Below are positions 1 to 9,106 of a stretch of DNA of 64,000 nucleotides, one piece after another. How positions within the stretch are numbered: the stretch's first letter is position 1; each line of letters starts with the position of its first letter. The stretch covers positions 43,694-107,693 of the forward strand of contig CALUTY010000013.1 in NCBI GenBank assembly GCA_944323825.1, in the 5' to 3' direction. A model generated the notes under the pieces. It did not search any database and had not been told where the DNA came from. It saw only the letters and a list, made by a program, of their open reading frames with translations. The stretch comes from an uncultured Bacteroidales bacterium. Its GTDB lineage: Bacteria > Bacteroidota > Bacteroidia > Bacteroidales > UBA932. A program made the translations under genes and the position numbers.

Positions 1-1
1 T

Positions 2-538
2 GCTTTCAACCTTATAAAGAATACGGATCTTGTTTCTGGGGACGAAGTGGATTATACGATAGCACATCCTATGGATTTCATCTGCTTTGACGAGGAGAGC
101 AACGGGTCAGGGCAGTCCTGGTTCAATTCTCCTTTTGCCAGCCTTAAGAATCTGTGGGGCTACAATGAGGCTACGGGATCAAGTTCAAAGACCATATATG
201 ATCCGTGCCCTCCTGGATACAAGGTTCCTCACTTCAACGGAGATGTATATTCCGGAATAACGGAGGAAAATATACCGGTGGTCAGCAATGCGGATTTGCG
301 TGGAGTGATGTTTACAGGAGCAGGAGGAAGTTCCTATTATCCTGCAGCAGGCTTCAGGGATTATACCGGCGGCTATCTGTCATATATGGGACTCACTGCC
401 GTATTCTGGTCAGCCATGACTTATCAGGACACAAGTATAAGAGGATTGAAGATAGAGCCTGACGGGAAAAACTATGTCAACACTAATGTAAAACTGAATG
501 CAGCCTACGGTCAGTCCGTGAGATGCGTAAAGGAATAA
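2..538 (+). CDS. C-terminal part of a FISUMP-like surface protein (5' end outside window)
   Basis: The reading frame is open from the first bases of the window, so the gene starts upstream and only about 178 C-terminal residues are visible. The end carries the TIYDPCPPGYKVP signature, a tryptophan/tyrosine-rich stretch (YYPAAGFRDY, VFWSAM) and the closing motif SVRCVKE. These are typical of the C-terminal FISUMP-like (Fibrobacter major paralogous) domain found in secreted Bacteroidota lipoproteins. The protein at 1992-3944 ends with the same set of motifs (TIYDPCPPGYKMP, ARCVRE), so the two are paralogues flanking the esterase at 543. It stops 4 bases before that esterase and is likely in the same operon. 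A surface glycan-binding or adhesin role is inference; no catalytic motif is visible. Confidence 0.7.
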   Translation, partial: AFNLIKNTDLVSGDEVDYTIAHPMDFICFDEESNGSGQSWFNSPFASLKNLWGYNEATGSSSKTIYDPCPPGYKVPHFNGDVYSGITEENIPVVSNADLRGVMFTGAGGSSYYPAAGFRDYTGGYLSYMGLTAVFWSAMTYQDTSIRGLKIEPDGKNYVNTNVKLNAAYGQSVRCVKE

Positions 539-542
539 GATA

Positions 543-1976
543 ATGAAAGCATACAGATTATTCTTGGCCATATCATTGTATTTCCTCTGTATCATGACAA
601 AGGCGGAGGTCGTAATGCCTCCCCTGTTCTCGGACGGAATGGTACTTCAGCAGGAAAGTGATGTGAAGATATGGGGATCATCGGACCCCGGAAATGATGT
701 ATATGTCATTACTGGATGGGACAGCAAGATGTATTCATGCAAGTCCGCACCCAACGGAAACTGGTCCGTCAAGGTCGGTACCCCTGCTGCAGGAGGTCCG
801 TACGACATTACGATACGTTGCGGCACTGAACATGTCATACATGATGTGATGATAGGGGAAGTGTGGATATGTTCGGGTCAGTCGAATATGGAAATGCCTG
901 TCAAGGGATTCCTCTGTCAGCCGGTTGAGGATGCCATGCAGATGATGCTGGAAGCCGGAGATTCCGAGGTCAGAGCCTTTACCGTCGGACGGCAGCTTTC
1001 GGACAGCCCGATGTCAATATGTACCGGCAAATGGGTGACTGCTTCATCCGGGACTGTTCCTGACATTAGTGCAGTGGCATATACATTTGCTCATAGGCTG
1101 AGCCGGTTTCTGGATGTCCCAGTAGGCATCATTGTGTCTGCCTGGGGCGGAACCTCTATTCTTGGGTGGCTGCCTGAAGAATCGGTTTCAAAGACTATAT
1201 CGCCTGAAGAACTGGAAAGAATCCTGGATGTCAACCGTTCAGAAAAAAATCACCCCGGCAAATTATACAATGGAATGATAGCCCCGCTGCTTGGTTATGG
1301 AGCCAGAGGTTTTGTATGGTATCAGGGAGAAGCCAATGTCGGCTTCCCTGATGCATATGGCAGACTGATAAGCCGTATGGTTTCAACCTGGCGGCATGAA
1401 TGGGGACCGGACGGGAACAAGATGCCATTTTATGCAGTCGAGATAGCTCCTTACAGATATGGCAAAGGTCATGAAAAGGATGTTGACAGGCCTATGCTTG
1501 TCGATGCCCAGAAAAAAGCTTTGTCAAAATTGGGCAATACGGCCATGATTCCGACTTCCGATGCCGGGGACATCGTATGTATACACCCGGCAAAGAAGCG
1601 TGTCGTCGGAGATCGTCTTGCCGTGACGGCATTGGATAATGTCTATGGTGTGGATGGATTTGAATCCGTCTCGCCAGAGGTCGCCAAGATAGTATATAAG
1701 GAAGGCAGTGCCATAGTCTACACGACTTCAGAATTGGGACCATCTCCATCCAATGCACCGGTTGAAGGTTTTGAAATAGCCGGCAAGGACGGATATTTCT
1801 ATAAGGCCAAGGCTCTGGTTGACAGGAAATCGGGAACATTCATACTTACTGCGGAAGAAGTCCCGGAACCTGTTGCAGTCAGATATGCCTTCCATAACTA
1901 CATTAAGGCGAACTGGACGAATTGGATGGGGATTCCGGCTCTGCCGTACAGATCTGATGACTGGACAGACAAATAA
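543..1976 (+). CDS. Sialate O-acetylesterase-family (SASA/SGNH) carbohydrate esterase
   Basis: 477 residues with an N-terminal signal peptide (hydrophobic residues about 5-20, then KAEVVMP). The family signature follows: LPPLFSDGMVLQ-like start, an Ig-like module, then GEVWICSGQSNMEMP holding the nucleophile serine of the SGNH fold (about residue 115). The catalytic Asp/His block is seen as DIVCIHPAKK near residue 345, and the C-terminus has the usual GFEIAGKDGYFYKA module. Family members remove O-acetyl groups from sialic acids or from plant polysaccharides; the exact acyl substrate cannot be read from sequence. It is secreted, probably to the periplasm. It sits between two FISUMP-like proteins, 4 and 15 bases from its neighbours, so co-transcription is expected. 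A second copy of this domain occurs in the gene at 13419. Confidence 0.85.
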   Translation: MKAYRLFLAISLYFLCIMTKAEVVMPPLFSDGMVLQQESDVKIWGSSDPGNDVYVITGWDSKMYSCKSAPNGNWSVKVGTPAAGGPYDITIRCGTEHVIHDVMIGEVWICSGQSNMEMPVKGFLCQPVEDAMQMMLEAGDSEVRAFTVGRQLSDSPMSICTGKWVTASSGTVPDISAVAYTFAHRLSRFLDVPVGIIVSAWGGTSILGWLPEESVSKTISPEELERILDVNRSEKNHPGKLYNGMIAPLLGYGARGFVWYQGEANVGFPDAYGRLISRMVSTWRHEWGPDGNKMPFYAVEIAPYRYGKGHEKDVDRPMLVDAQKKALSKLGNTAMIPTSDAGDIVCIHPAKKRVVGDRLAVTALDNVYGVDGFESVSPEVAKIVYKEGSAIVYTTSELGPSPSNAPVEGFEIAGKDGYFYKAKALVDRKSGTFILTAEEVPEPVAVRYAFHNYIKANWTNWMGIPALPYRSDDWTDK

Positions 1977-1991
1977 GAAAATGCAGACGAA

Positions 1992-3944
1992 ATGAAAAAA
2001 TCAATTTTATCAATTGCCTTGACATTGGCGGGAATATGCGGATGTTCATCAATTGATGAGGAAAATGCCGACATTCCTCCAACTGCAGACTATGGCAATT
2101 CGCTGTTGCAGGTGGACGCCGTTGCCGATGCTGCCGCCGGTGATTTCTTGTGGCAGGCTGGGGACAGGATAATTGTAACTGACGGCAAAGGGAACAGCGG
2201 AACGTATGAAGTGTCGGCAGGCATCGGCACCGCAAATGGTGAATTCAAGGGATGTGCACAGTTCGATGCATTTCCTCTGTATGCAATATATCCTGGTACC
2301 GGTACAATTGACGGCATGACTGCACGCCTTGCGATTGCATCTGTGCAGGACCCGGATTCGTACCGGGACAGCAGGATCATGATTGCGGAATGCATGGAAC
2401 AGGAGGATGGCAGTGCTCCACAATTCATGTTTTCGGGAAAGACGGTTCCTGTACGGCTTACATTCGATTTTTCATCGGTTTCCGAGGAATATTCAGAAGA
2501 AAGAGTGTCGTCAATAGAAATATCGGCGGACAATGTCAATTTTACGGGCGACTGTACACTTGACCTTGCCAATCCGTCGGTAAAACTTGAAGGAACATCT
2601 AATACTCTGACATACAGATTCCCGTCATCAGTTCCATTGTCCCGGAAAATAGGCGCATCAGTAGAGATTGCCCCATGTGATCTGACATCTGCAGCCCATG
2701 TGACATATACGGTAAGAAGTGACAGATATACATTCATATTCAGCCGTAAACCGGACAATGTTTTTGAAGAGGGGGAAACTGTAGAGATACCAATTGTTTT
2801 CAGCGAATTTACACAGACGGAAAATGATGTTCCTGCAGAAGGAGAAGTGAAGATCATCCGGGAGCTCCCAGCATTGGACCTCAGTGCCGGAGGCAATGCC
2901 AACTGTTATATAGTTTCACAGGAGGCACGCTGCAGCTTTGACGCTACGGTAATGGGGAACGGGGATGCCGGGATTCTGGCAGAAGGAAATTTCACCGACT
3001 GGCTCGGAAACCCGGTCACTTCGTCAAAGATAACCCCTGTATCTGCAGAACTCCTATGGCAATCTCCTGATAATCTTGTGACAGATGTCACCCTTGTTGA
3101 CGGCAGGGTGAATTTCAACTCGACAGGGGCAGAAGGAAATGCTGTCATTGCAGTATATGATTCGCAGGGGCAGATCATGTGGAGCTGGCATATATGGCTT
3201 ACGGACACGCCTGCCGACCAGCAATATATGGAGAACAGGTATGGAAACACATGGACATTCATGGACCGTAATCTCGGAGCCACATCAGCGGTGGATGACG
3301 GGAATGACTGCTATGGAATATTGTATCAATGGGGAAGAAAGGATCCTATACCGGGGGCGCGGGCATTCAACAGTCTTGATGAACCGGAAATATTCGGGAA
3401 AATCACAGAGGTGTCCATAGTTGTACCTGATGCATCTACCGGTACGATATCATATTCAATACGTAATCCGGTGACATACCTTCAGCGTGCAAACTGGCTG
3501 ATGGAGAACAATGACTGGCTTTGGGGCAATCCGGAAGGGTATGAAGAACTGGCAATATCTTATGGGAAGACGATATATGACCCGTGTCCTCCGGGATATA
3601 AGATGCCAGGGAGGGATGCCTACAGCATATTTACAACAACAGGGGAAAACACTTCCGACACCGGGGAGCATAATGTGGTTACACCTGACGGGACTAAACG
3701 CGGATATTATCTCTATTATGAGGAATACGGAACCGGGAAAATGGCGTGGTACCCTACAAACGGTTCCAGAAATTATCAGACCGGCAGCCTGACAAGAGGT
3801 TCATATTGGTATTATTGGACATCAGCCCCGGCATCAGGGACACAAGCATGTTGTCTGACTTTCCGTAACAATTGGGCTGATGTGAATCCGATGTATGTGT
3901 TCCAGCGCGGAAATGCCAATACAGCCAGATGTGTAAGGGAATAA
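1992..3944 (+). CDS. Fimbrillin-like / FISUMP-domain surface lipoprotein
   Basis: 650 residues. The N-terminus is a lipoprotein signal (hydrophobic run ending ICGCSSIDEE). Residues about 40-270 look like a fimbrillin-family domain: the FLWQAGDRIIVTD pattern, then FPLYAIYPGTG. Residues about 300-420 hold a second beta-rich module. The C-terminus (about 425-650) is FISUMP-like, with NTWTFMDRNLGA, GILYQWGRKDP, TIYDPCPPGYKMP and a terminal TARCVRE. This resembles fimbrillin-like proteins that act as surface tips or binding subunits in Bacteroidales. Lying directly upstream of SusC/SusD, it may be a surface glycan-binding subunit of this system (inference). It is a paralogue of the partial gene at the window start. 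Confidence 0.7.
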   Translation: MKKSILSIALTLAGICGCSSIDEENADIPPTADYGNSLLQVDAVADAAAGDFLWQAGDRIIVTDGKGNSGTYEVSAGIGTANGEFKGCAQFDAFPLYAIYPGTGTIDGMTARLAIASVQDPDSYRDSRIMIAECMEQEDGSAPQFMFSGKTVPVRLTFDFSSVSEEYSEERVSSIEISADNVNFTGDCTLDLANPSVKLEGTSNTLTYRFPSSVPLSRKIGASVEIAPCDLTSAAHVTYTVRSDRYTFIFSRKPDNVFEEGETVEIPIVFSEFTQTENDVPAEGEVKIIRELPALDLSAGGNANCYIVSQEARCSFDATVMGNGDAGILAEGNFTDWLGNPVTSSKITPVSAELLWQSPDNLVTDVTLVDGRVNFNSTGAEGNAVIAVYDSQGQIMWSWHIWLTDTPADQQYMENRYGNTWTFMDRNLGATSAVDDGNDCYGILYQWGRKDPIPGARAFNSLDEPEIFGKITEVSIVVPDASTGTISYSIRNPVTYLQRANWLMENNDWLWGNPEGYEELAISYGKTIYDPCPPGYKMPGRDAYSIFTTTGENTSDTGEHNVVTPDGTKRGYYLYYEEYGTGKMAWYPTNGSRNYQTGSLTRGSYWYYWTSAPASGTQACCLTFRNNWADVNPMYVFQRGNANTARCVRE

Positions 3945-3963
3945 CAATTGAAACAATTTGAAA

Positions 3964-6900
3964 ATGAAAGATTTTGCAAACAAGATCATTATATGCGGCA
4001 CAAGATCTGTCATGACAGTGCTGATGTTGCTGTATTGTCTGGCATTCCCGGCATTTGCGCAGGAACATGGACTGAAGGTTATTGGTACTGTCGTTGACAG
4101 TGCCGGGGAACCTTTGGCTGGAGCAACTGTCATCATCAAGGGAGTCAACCGTGGAGCCGTAACGGATCAAGACGGCAGATATGTGCTGTCGAATGTTCCT
4201 GCCGATGCCATTCTGACATTTTCATATCTCGGTATGAAAACGGTGGAAATGAATGTAGGCGGAAGAACCGAAATCAATGCAGAAATGGAACAGGATGAAA
4301 CATTTCTGGAAGAAACAGTCGTAATCGGATACAGCGAGGTGAAATACAAGGATCTTACAGGAAGCGTAGGCAGGGCTGATGTCAATGACATGCTGAAGAC
4401 TGATATCGGAAATATAGGAGAAGCCTTTGCCGGGCGTGTCGCAGGTGTTCAGGTGAGCTCCAATGAAGGTATGCCGGGTGCAGAGATGAACATCGTCATC
4501 AGGGGTAACAATTCTGTGACACAGTCCAATTCACCTTTGTATGTGATAGACGGCTTCCCGCTTGAAGATGCATCATTGAGTACGCTCAACCCTTCTGACA
4601 TAGCATCAATCAGCATATTGAAGGATGCCTCTGCTACTGCCATATATGGTGCGAGGGCGGCAAACGGCGTGGTGATAATCACGACCAAGCTCGGAACGCC
4701 CGGCTCCTTGAAGGTGTCATTTGATGCAAGCTGGGGTTTTGCTGACATATCCAAGAAGATCGAATTGATGAATGCGTATGAGTTTGTGTCACTCCAGAAA
4801 GAAATCATGACCGAGGCGGATTTCAACAATGTTTACCTGAGGGATGGGGCTACAATTGAAGATTACAGGAATGTAAGGAGTATAGACTGGCAGGATGAAG
4901 TGTTCAGGCGGGCACCGGTCCAGAAATATTCCGTAAATCTGTCGGGCGGAAACAGGTCTACCAGATACAGTACGACACTTTCTGTCTACGATCAGGATGG
5001 AATCATCAGAAATTCCAATTACAGCAGATATCAGGGGCGGTCTACCGTCGACCACAGGTTCGGTAAAGGCTGGCATGTACAAACCACCGTCAACTTTTCA
5101 CGGATAAGGCAGACAGGCGACTCACCATCCCAGACAAACTATACCGGCAGCGCCAATCTGCTCCCGAATGTATGGAGCTACAGACCGTTTGCCTCCCTCG
5201 GTGACGATGACATCCTGAATGAGTGGATAGACTCCACAATCAATCCTTCTCAGGATTATCGTGTCAACCCTATTTATATTGTGACAGATGAGTTCCGGAC
5301 ACGCATAAACAATAATTTCCGTGCAAATGCCTATGTGGAATATGAAATCATAAAGGGTTTGAAAATAAAGGTGATGGGCGGATTTCTCAATGATGACTAT
5401 TCGGACGAGGTATTCAACGGATCGCATTCAAGAACAGGAAACAGATACCGTTCAGACGGTGTCAATGCATCCGTCAGGCACAAGTCTTCACAACAATGGG
5501 TAAACGAGAACACCATAACATACAAGACGGCCTTTGACAGATATGGGAAGCATAATTTTGACCTTCTCTTGGGACAGACCATGCAGGGAAGCCAGTATAA
5601 GGACACATATATGAGGGCTACCCATATCCCCAATGAAGATCTCGGAATAAGCGGCATCGGACAAGGTCAGCCTGTAACATCGACTTATGTTTCCGCCAAA
5701 TGGAGCCTGATGTCATTCCTTTCCAGGATAAACTACAATTATGACAACAGATACTATTTTACGGCAACTTTCAGGGCTGATGGTTCTTCAAAGTTTTCAA
5801 AGAATAACAGATGGGGCTATTTCCCGTCTGCATCAGTCGCATGGAATGTGTCCAACGAGAAGTTTCTGTCCGGCAGCAAGGTGATATCGAACATGAAGCT
5901 CAGGGCAAGCTGGGGACAGACTGGAAACAACAGGGTATCAGAGTATGCGTATCGTATGCAGATGAATGCCGCAGAAGACTCGGAATATCCTTTGGACAAT
6001 TCAAATACGACCGGCAATGTGATAGTCAATCTCGGAAATCCGGATCTTAAATGGGAAACCACGACACAATTGGATGCCGGACTTGACCTTGGGTTCTTTG
6101 ACGAAAGAATTCAGCTGACAGTAGACCTTTACCGTAAGATAACCTCTGACCTCCTTCTGTCAGCAGATATTCCTCCTTCATCGGGTTTCTCCACAAACAC
6201 CATGAACATAGGAAAGATACGGAATCAGGGAATGGAAATATCCCTGTCTACGGTCAATTTCAACAAACGGAACTTCAAATGGGTGACCGACTTCAATATA
6301 GCCTTCAACCAGAACAAGGTATTGGCATTGTCTGACAATCAGGAAAGCATAGTGAATGTGATATCCTATAACAATGCATATATCACCAAAGTGGGACATC
6401 CTATGGGGATGATGTACGGATACATATATGAAGGAACATATAAATATGAGGATTTCAATGTCATAGACGGGAAATATGTGCTGAAGTCCGATATTCCGGA
6501 AAATGGAACCGGAAGATCCGGCATACAGCCTGGCGATGCCAAGTTCAGAGATATAAACGGTGACGGTACAGTCAATTCAGACGATTGCACAATAATCGGA
6601 CGTGGTCAGCCTATACATACAGGAGGATTCAACAATTCATTTGAATTTTACGGTGTGGACATAAACATATTCTTTCAGTGGAGCTATGGGAATGATATCC
6701 TTAATGCGGCAAGAACACAGTTCATGCGAGGAAAATCAGAAGTCGGCTACAATCGCTGGAGAGACTACTGCGACCGGTGGACTCCGGAAAATCCGACAAG
6801 CGATATCCCTCGCGTCGGCGGATGGGGAGGATCGCAGTATTCGACATTTGAAATAGAAGACGGTTCATTCCTCAGACTGAAAAATGTGTCCGTAGGATAT

Positions 6901-7104
6901 ACATTGCCTGCCAAATGGACAAAAAAAATCCATGTACAAAAACTTAGGGTCTATTTCTCAGGACAGAACCTTGTGACATGGAGCAGATATTCCGGATATG
7001 ATCCTGAAGTGTCGACAAAGAACACTGCTCTCACTCCAGGGTATGACTGGTCTTCCTATCCGCGTTCCAGAGTATACAATTTCGGAATCAACATTGTTTT
7101 TTAA
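3964..7104 (+). CDS. SusC/RagA-family TonB-dependent outer-membrane transporter
   Basis: About 1046 residues. An ATG at 3964 gives a normal signal peptide ending AFPAFAQEH; an in-frame TTG two codons earlier is less likely. Domains in order: carboxypeptidase-regulatory-like domain (VIGTVVDSAGEPLAGATVI), TonB-box region (EETVVIGYSEVKYKDLTGSV), plug (GRVAGVQVSSNEG, SPLYVIDGFP, ILKDASATAIYGARAANGV) and a long beta-barrel ending in NFGINIVF with an aromatic last residue. With the SusD at 7117 it should form the outer-membrane import complex that takes up an oligosaccharide using TonB energy. The substrate is not evident. A second SusC (46772) belongs to the pectin locus and differs in sequence and codon use. 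Confidence 0.95.
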   Translation: MKDFANKIIICGTRSVMTVLMLLYCLAFPAFAQEHGLKVIGTVVDSAGEPLAGATVIIKGVNRGAVTDQDGRYVLSNVPADAILTFSYLGMKTVEMNVGGRTEINAEMEQDETFLEETVVIGYSEVKYKDLTGSVGRADVNDMLKTDIGNIGEAFAGRVAGVQVSSNEGMPGAEMNIVIRGNNSVTQSNSPLYVIDGFPLEDASLSTLNPSDIASISILKDASATAIYGARAANGVVIITTKLGTPGSLKVSFDASWGFADISKKIELMNAYEFVSLQKEIMTEADFNNVYLRDGATIEDYRNVRSIDWQDEVFRRAPVQKYSVNLSGGNRSTRYSTTLSVYDQDGIIRNSNYSRYQGRSTVDHRFGKGWHVQTTVNFSRIRQTGDSPSQTNYTGSANLLPNVWSYRPFASLGDDDILNEWIDSTINPSQDYRVNPIYIVTDEFRTRINNNFRANAYVEYEIIKGLKIKVMGGFLNDDYSDEVFNGSHSRTGNRYRSDGVNASVRHKSSQQWVNENTITYKTAFDRYGKHNFDLLLGQTMQGSQYKDTYMRATHIPNEDLGISGIGQGQPVTSTYVSAKWSLMSFLSRINYNYDNRYYFTATFRADGSSKFSKNNRWGYFPSASVAWNVSNEKFLSGSKVISNMKLRASWGQTGNNRVSEYAYRMQMNAAEDSEYPLDNSNTTGNVIVNLGNPDLKWETTTQLDAGLDLGFFDERIQLTVDLYRKITSDLLLSADIPPSSGFSTNTMNIGKIRNQGMEISLSTVNFNKRNFKWVTDFNIAFNQNKVLALSDNQESIVNVISYNNAYITKVGHPMGMMYGYIYEGTYKYEDFNVIDGKYVLKSDIPENGTGRSGIQPGDAKFRDINGDGTVNSDDCTIIGRGQPIHTGGFNNSFEFYGVDINIFFQWSYGNDILNAARTQFMRGKSEVGYNRWRDYCDRWTPENPTSDIPRVGGWGGSQYSTFEIEDGSFLRLKNVSVGYTLPAKWTKKIHVQKLRVYFSGQNLVTWSRYSGYDPEVSTKNTALTPGYDWSSYPRSRVYNFGINIVF

Positions 7105-7116
7105 GATGATTTTCCA

Positions 7117-8673
7117 ATGAAAAAGACAGCATTGATTATAGCCGCCGTTGCATGCCTTTCGTCCTGTGACTTCTTTGATGTGGACACATCGGGATTTGTT
7201 TCACCGGAAGAGTCATATACGGATGAGGACAGGGCCTATATGGCATTGGTGGGCGTATATGCCCCGCTTTCAGATGTTTCCTTCTATGGAAGGGACTGGT
7301 TTTATGCCTTCAATCTTCAGGACGACCTGAGCTATTATGACAGGAATTATACCCGTCAGGAATTGTTCCTGAACAATTATACATACACCAATTCCACACT
7401 TAATAATCTGTGGTCCAATCTGTATGTGGGGATAGACAGGGCAAATTCATTTCTTGAATACATACAGTCTGCACAGATAGATGAGGAGCTCATATCCACA
7501 TATACCGGTGAGGTCAGATTCCTCAGGGCATATTATTATTTCATTTTGACAAGTCTGTGGGGAGATGTGCCAATGCGCCTTCAATCCACCCGCGACTCTG
7601 ATTTTTCGGCTTTGCAGCTGCCTGCAGCTCCATCTGCCGAAATCTTTGATTTCATTGTCAAGGAAATGGAATATTCGGTAGGGCTTGTCAGTGATGCCGA
7701 TGACCTTTATGGTCCCGGACGCATATCAAAATCTGCCGTAGAAGGCATACTTGCAAGGGTGTATCTCAAAATGGGGGGATTCCCGCTGAACATGGGCAAG
7801 GAGGCATATGAAAAAGCGGCATTCTGGGCCAGGAAAGTCCGGGAGAGCAATCTGCACAGCCTGAATCCGGACTATAAGTCGGTATTCATAAACTTGTGTG
7901 AAGACATATACGACCTCTCTTACCGGGAGAGTATCTGGGAAATCGAGTTCAAAGGAAACAATCAGGACGGACACAAGACAGGCGGATGCGTAGGAAGCTA
8001 TAACGGTATATACAATAACCAGACTGATTCCTATGGTTTCGGATACGGATATGTTTCTTGTACATTGAAACTGTTTGACCTGTATGAAGACGGGGATGTA
8101 AGAAAGGACTGGAATATCTGTACATATTATTATAGGAACGGGGAAAAGCTCAACAGAAATCTTGCGAACAATCAGTATGTATATTGCAATGCTGGCAAGT
8201 TCAGAAGAGAATATGAACTCACAGGGAACAAGGATAAGGATTATACTCCCATCAATTTCCCTGCATTGAGATATTCCGATGTGCTGCTTATGATAGCCGA
8301 AGCAGAGAATGAGGCCTATGGTCCCACCGATCTTGCTTACGAATGCATAAATGAGGTCAGGCATAGGGCGAATCCGGAATATGCTGATGTGTCAGGTCTT
8401 GACCAGGAATCCTTCCGGCAGATGATACGGGATGAGAGAGGCAGGGAATTGTGTTTTGAAGGGCTCCGCAGACTTGATCTCGTCAGATGGGGAATCTATG
8501 TGGAAGAAATGACAGAAGGCAGGAGAAAGCAGGTTTCGGATCCGCGCTGGCATCAGAATAAAAGTTATGCGGGGCTTATTGCCGATTACACTGAATATCG
8601 TCACAACTGGTATCCTGTGCCAAGCAAGGAACTGGCGACAAACCCTGCCATGAAACAGAATCCATTATGGTAA
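7117..8673 (+). CDS. SusD/RagB-family glycan-binding lipoprotein
   Basis: 518 residues with a lipoprotein signal (AAVACLSSCDFF). It has the SusD/RagB hallmarks: an early NNLWSNLYVGIDRANSFL segment, the TPR-like GEVRFLRAYYYFIL motif, and a C-terminal region with LRYSDVLLMIAEAENEA and a RDERGRELCFEGLRRLDLVRWG block. The protein caps the partner SusC barrel on the cell surface and delivers the glycan. The gene begins 12 bases after susC, as in essentially all such pairs. Ligand specificity cannot be inferred. Confidence 0.95.
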   Translation: MKKTALIIAAVACLSSCDFFDVDTSGFVSPEESYTDEDRAYMALVGVYAPLSDVSFYGRDWFYAFNLQDDLSYYDRNYTRQELFLNNYTYTNSTLNNLWSNLYVGIDRANSFLEYIQSAQIDEELISTYTGEVRFLRAYYYFILTSLWGDVPMRLQSTRDSDFSALQLPAAPSAEIFDFIVKEMEYSVGLVSDADDLYGPGRISKSAVEGILARVYLKMGGFPLNMGKEAYEKAAFWARKVRESNLHSLNPDYKSVFINLCEDIYDLSYRESIWEIEFKGNNQDGHKTGGCVGSYNGIYNNQTDSYGFGYGYVSCTLKLFDLYEDGDVRKDWNICTYYYRNGEKLNRNLANNQYVYCNAGKFRREYELTGNKDKDYTPINFPALRYSDVLLMIAEAENEAYGPTDLAYECINEVRHRANPEYADVSGLDQESFRQMIRDERGRELCFEGLRRLDLVRWGIYVEEMTEGRRKQVSDPRWHQNKSYAGLIADYTEYRHNWYPVPSKELATNPAMKQNPLW

Positions 8674-8682
8674 CAAATTGTA

Positions 8683-9102
8683 ATGATCATGAAACGGGCA
8701 ATTCTTTTTTTTATTCTTATGCTGCAGGCGGCAGCTTTGGTCATTTCGTGCAGCAATAAAATAGAAGATGTGGATTTCAATGTCTTTCCGGATCCGTCCA
8801 ATGTATATGAAGCTGGTAACAGCATACAGTTCAATATTTCCGGAAATCCTGACTATATTACATTTTATTCGGGAGAAGACGGCTGCAGATATGATTATGC
8901 AGGAATGGTGGATGATGAAGGGAATGCAAATTATGGCATTTCAGTCAAGTCCATTAATTCCAGGGAAACAAAATTTACCTATACATACAGTACACCCGGT
9001 AAATACGAGGTAGTATTTGTAGGCAAGAATTCTTCTTTCGGAGAAGAAAAATCAGAAGTGATAACTCTGCAGATTGAAATTACAGCTCCTCAAAATCCAT
9101 AA
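8683..9102 (+). CDS. Small PKD/DUF5017-like lipoprotein in SusE position
   Basis: 139 residues. The lipoprotein signal ends ALVISCSNK. A single beta-sandwich follows, with VDFNVFPDPSNVYEAGNSI, then FNISGNPDYITFYSGEDG and the YTYSTPGKYEVVFVGKN strand pattern. That fits the PKD/DUF5017-type N-terminal module of SusE-position surface proteins. An in-frame ATG two codons downstream (8689) would be an equally good start. It lies 9 bases after susD and 4 bases before the next gene, so it is in the operon. At one domain it is far shorter than most SusE/F proteins; it may be a reduced surface glycan-binding protein or a spacer subunit. Confidence 0.7.
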   Translation: MIMKRAILFFILMLQAAALVISCSNKIEDVDFNVFPDPSNVYEAGNSIQFNISGNPDYITFYSGEDGCRYDYAGMVDDEGNANYGISVKSINSRETKFTYTYSTPGKYEVVFVGKNSSFGEEKSEVITLQIEITAPQNP

Positions 9103-9106
9103 ATTC

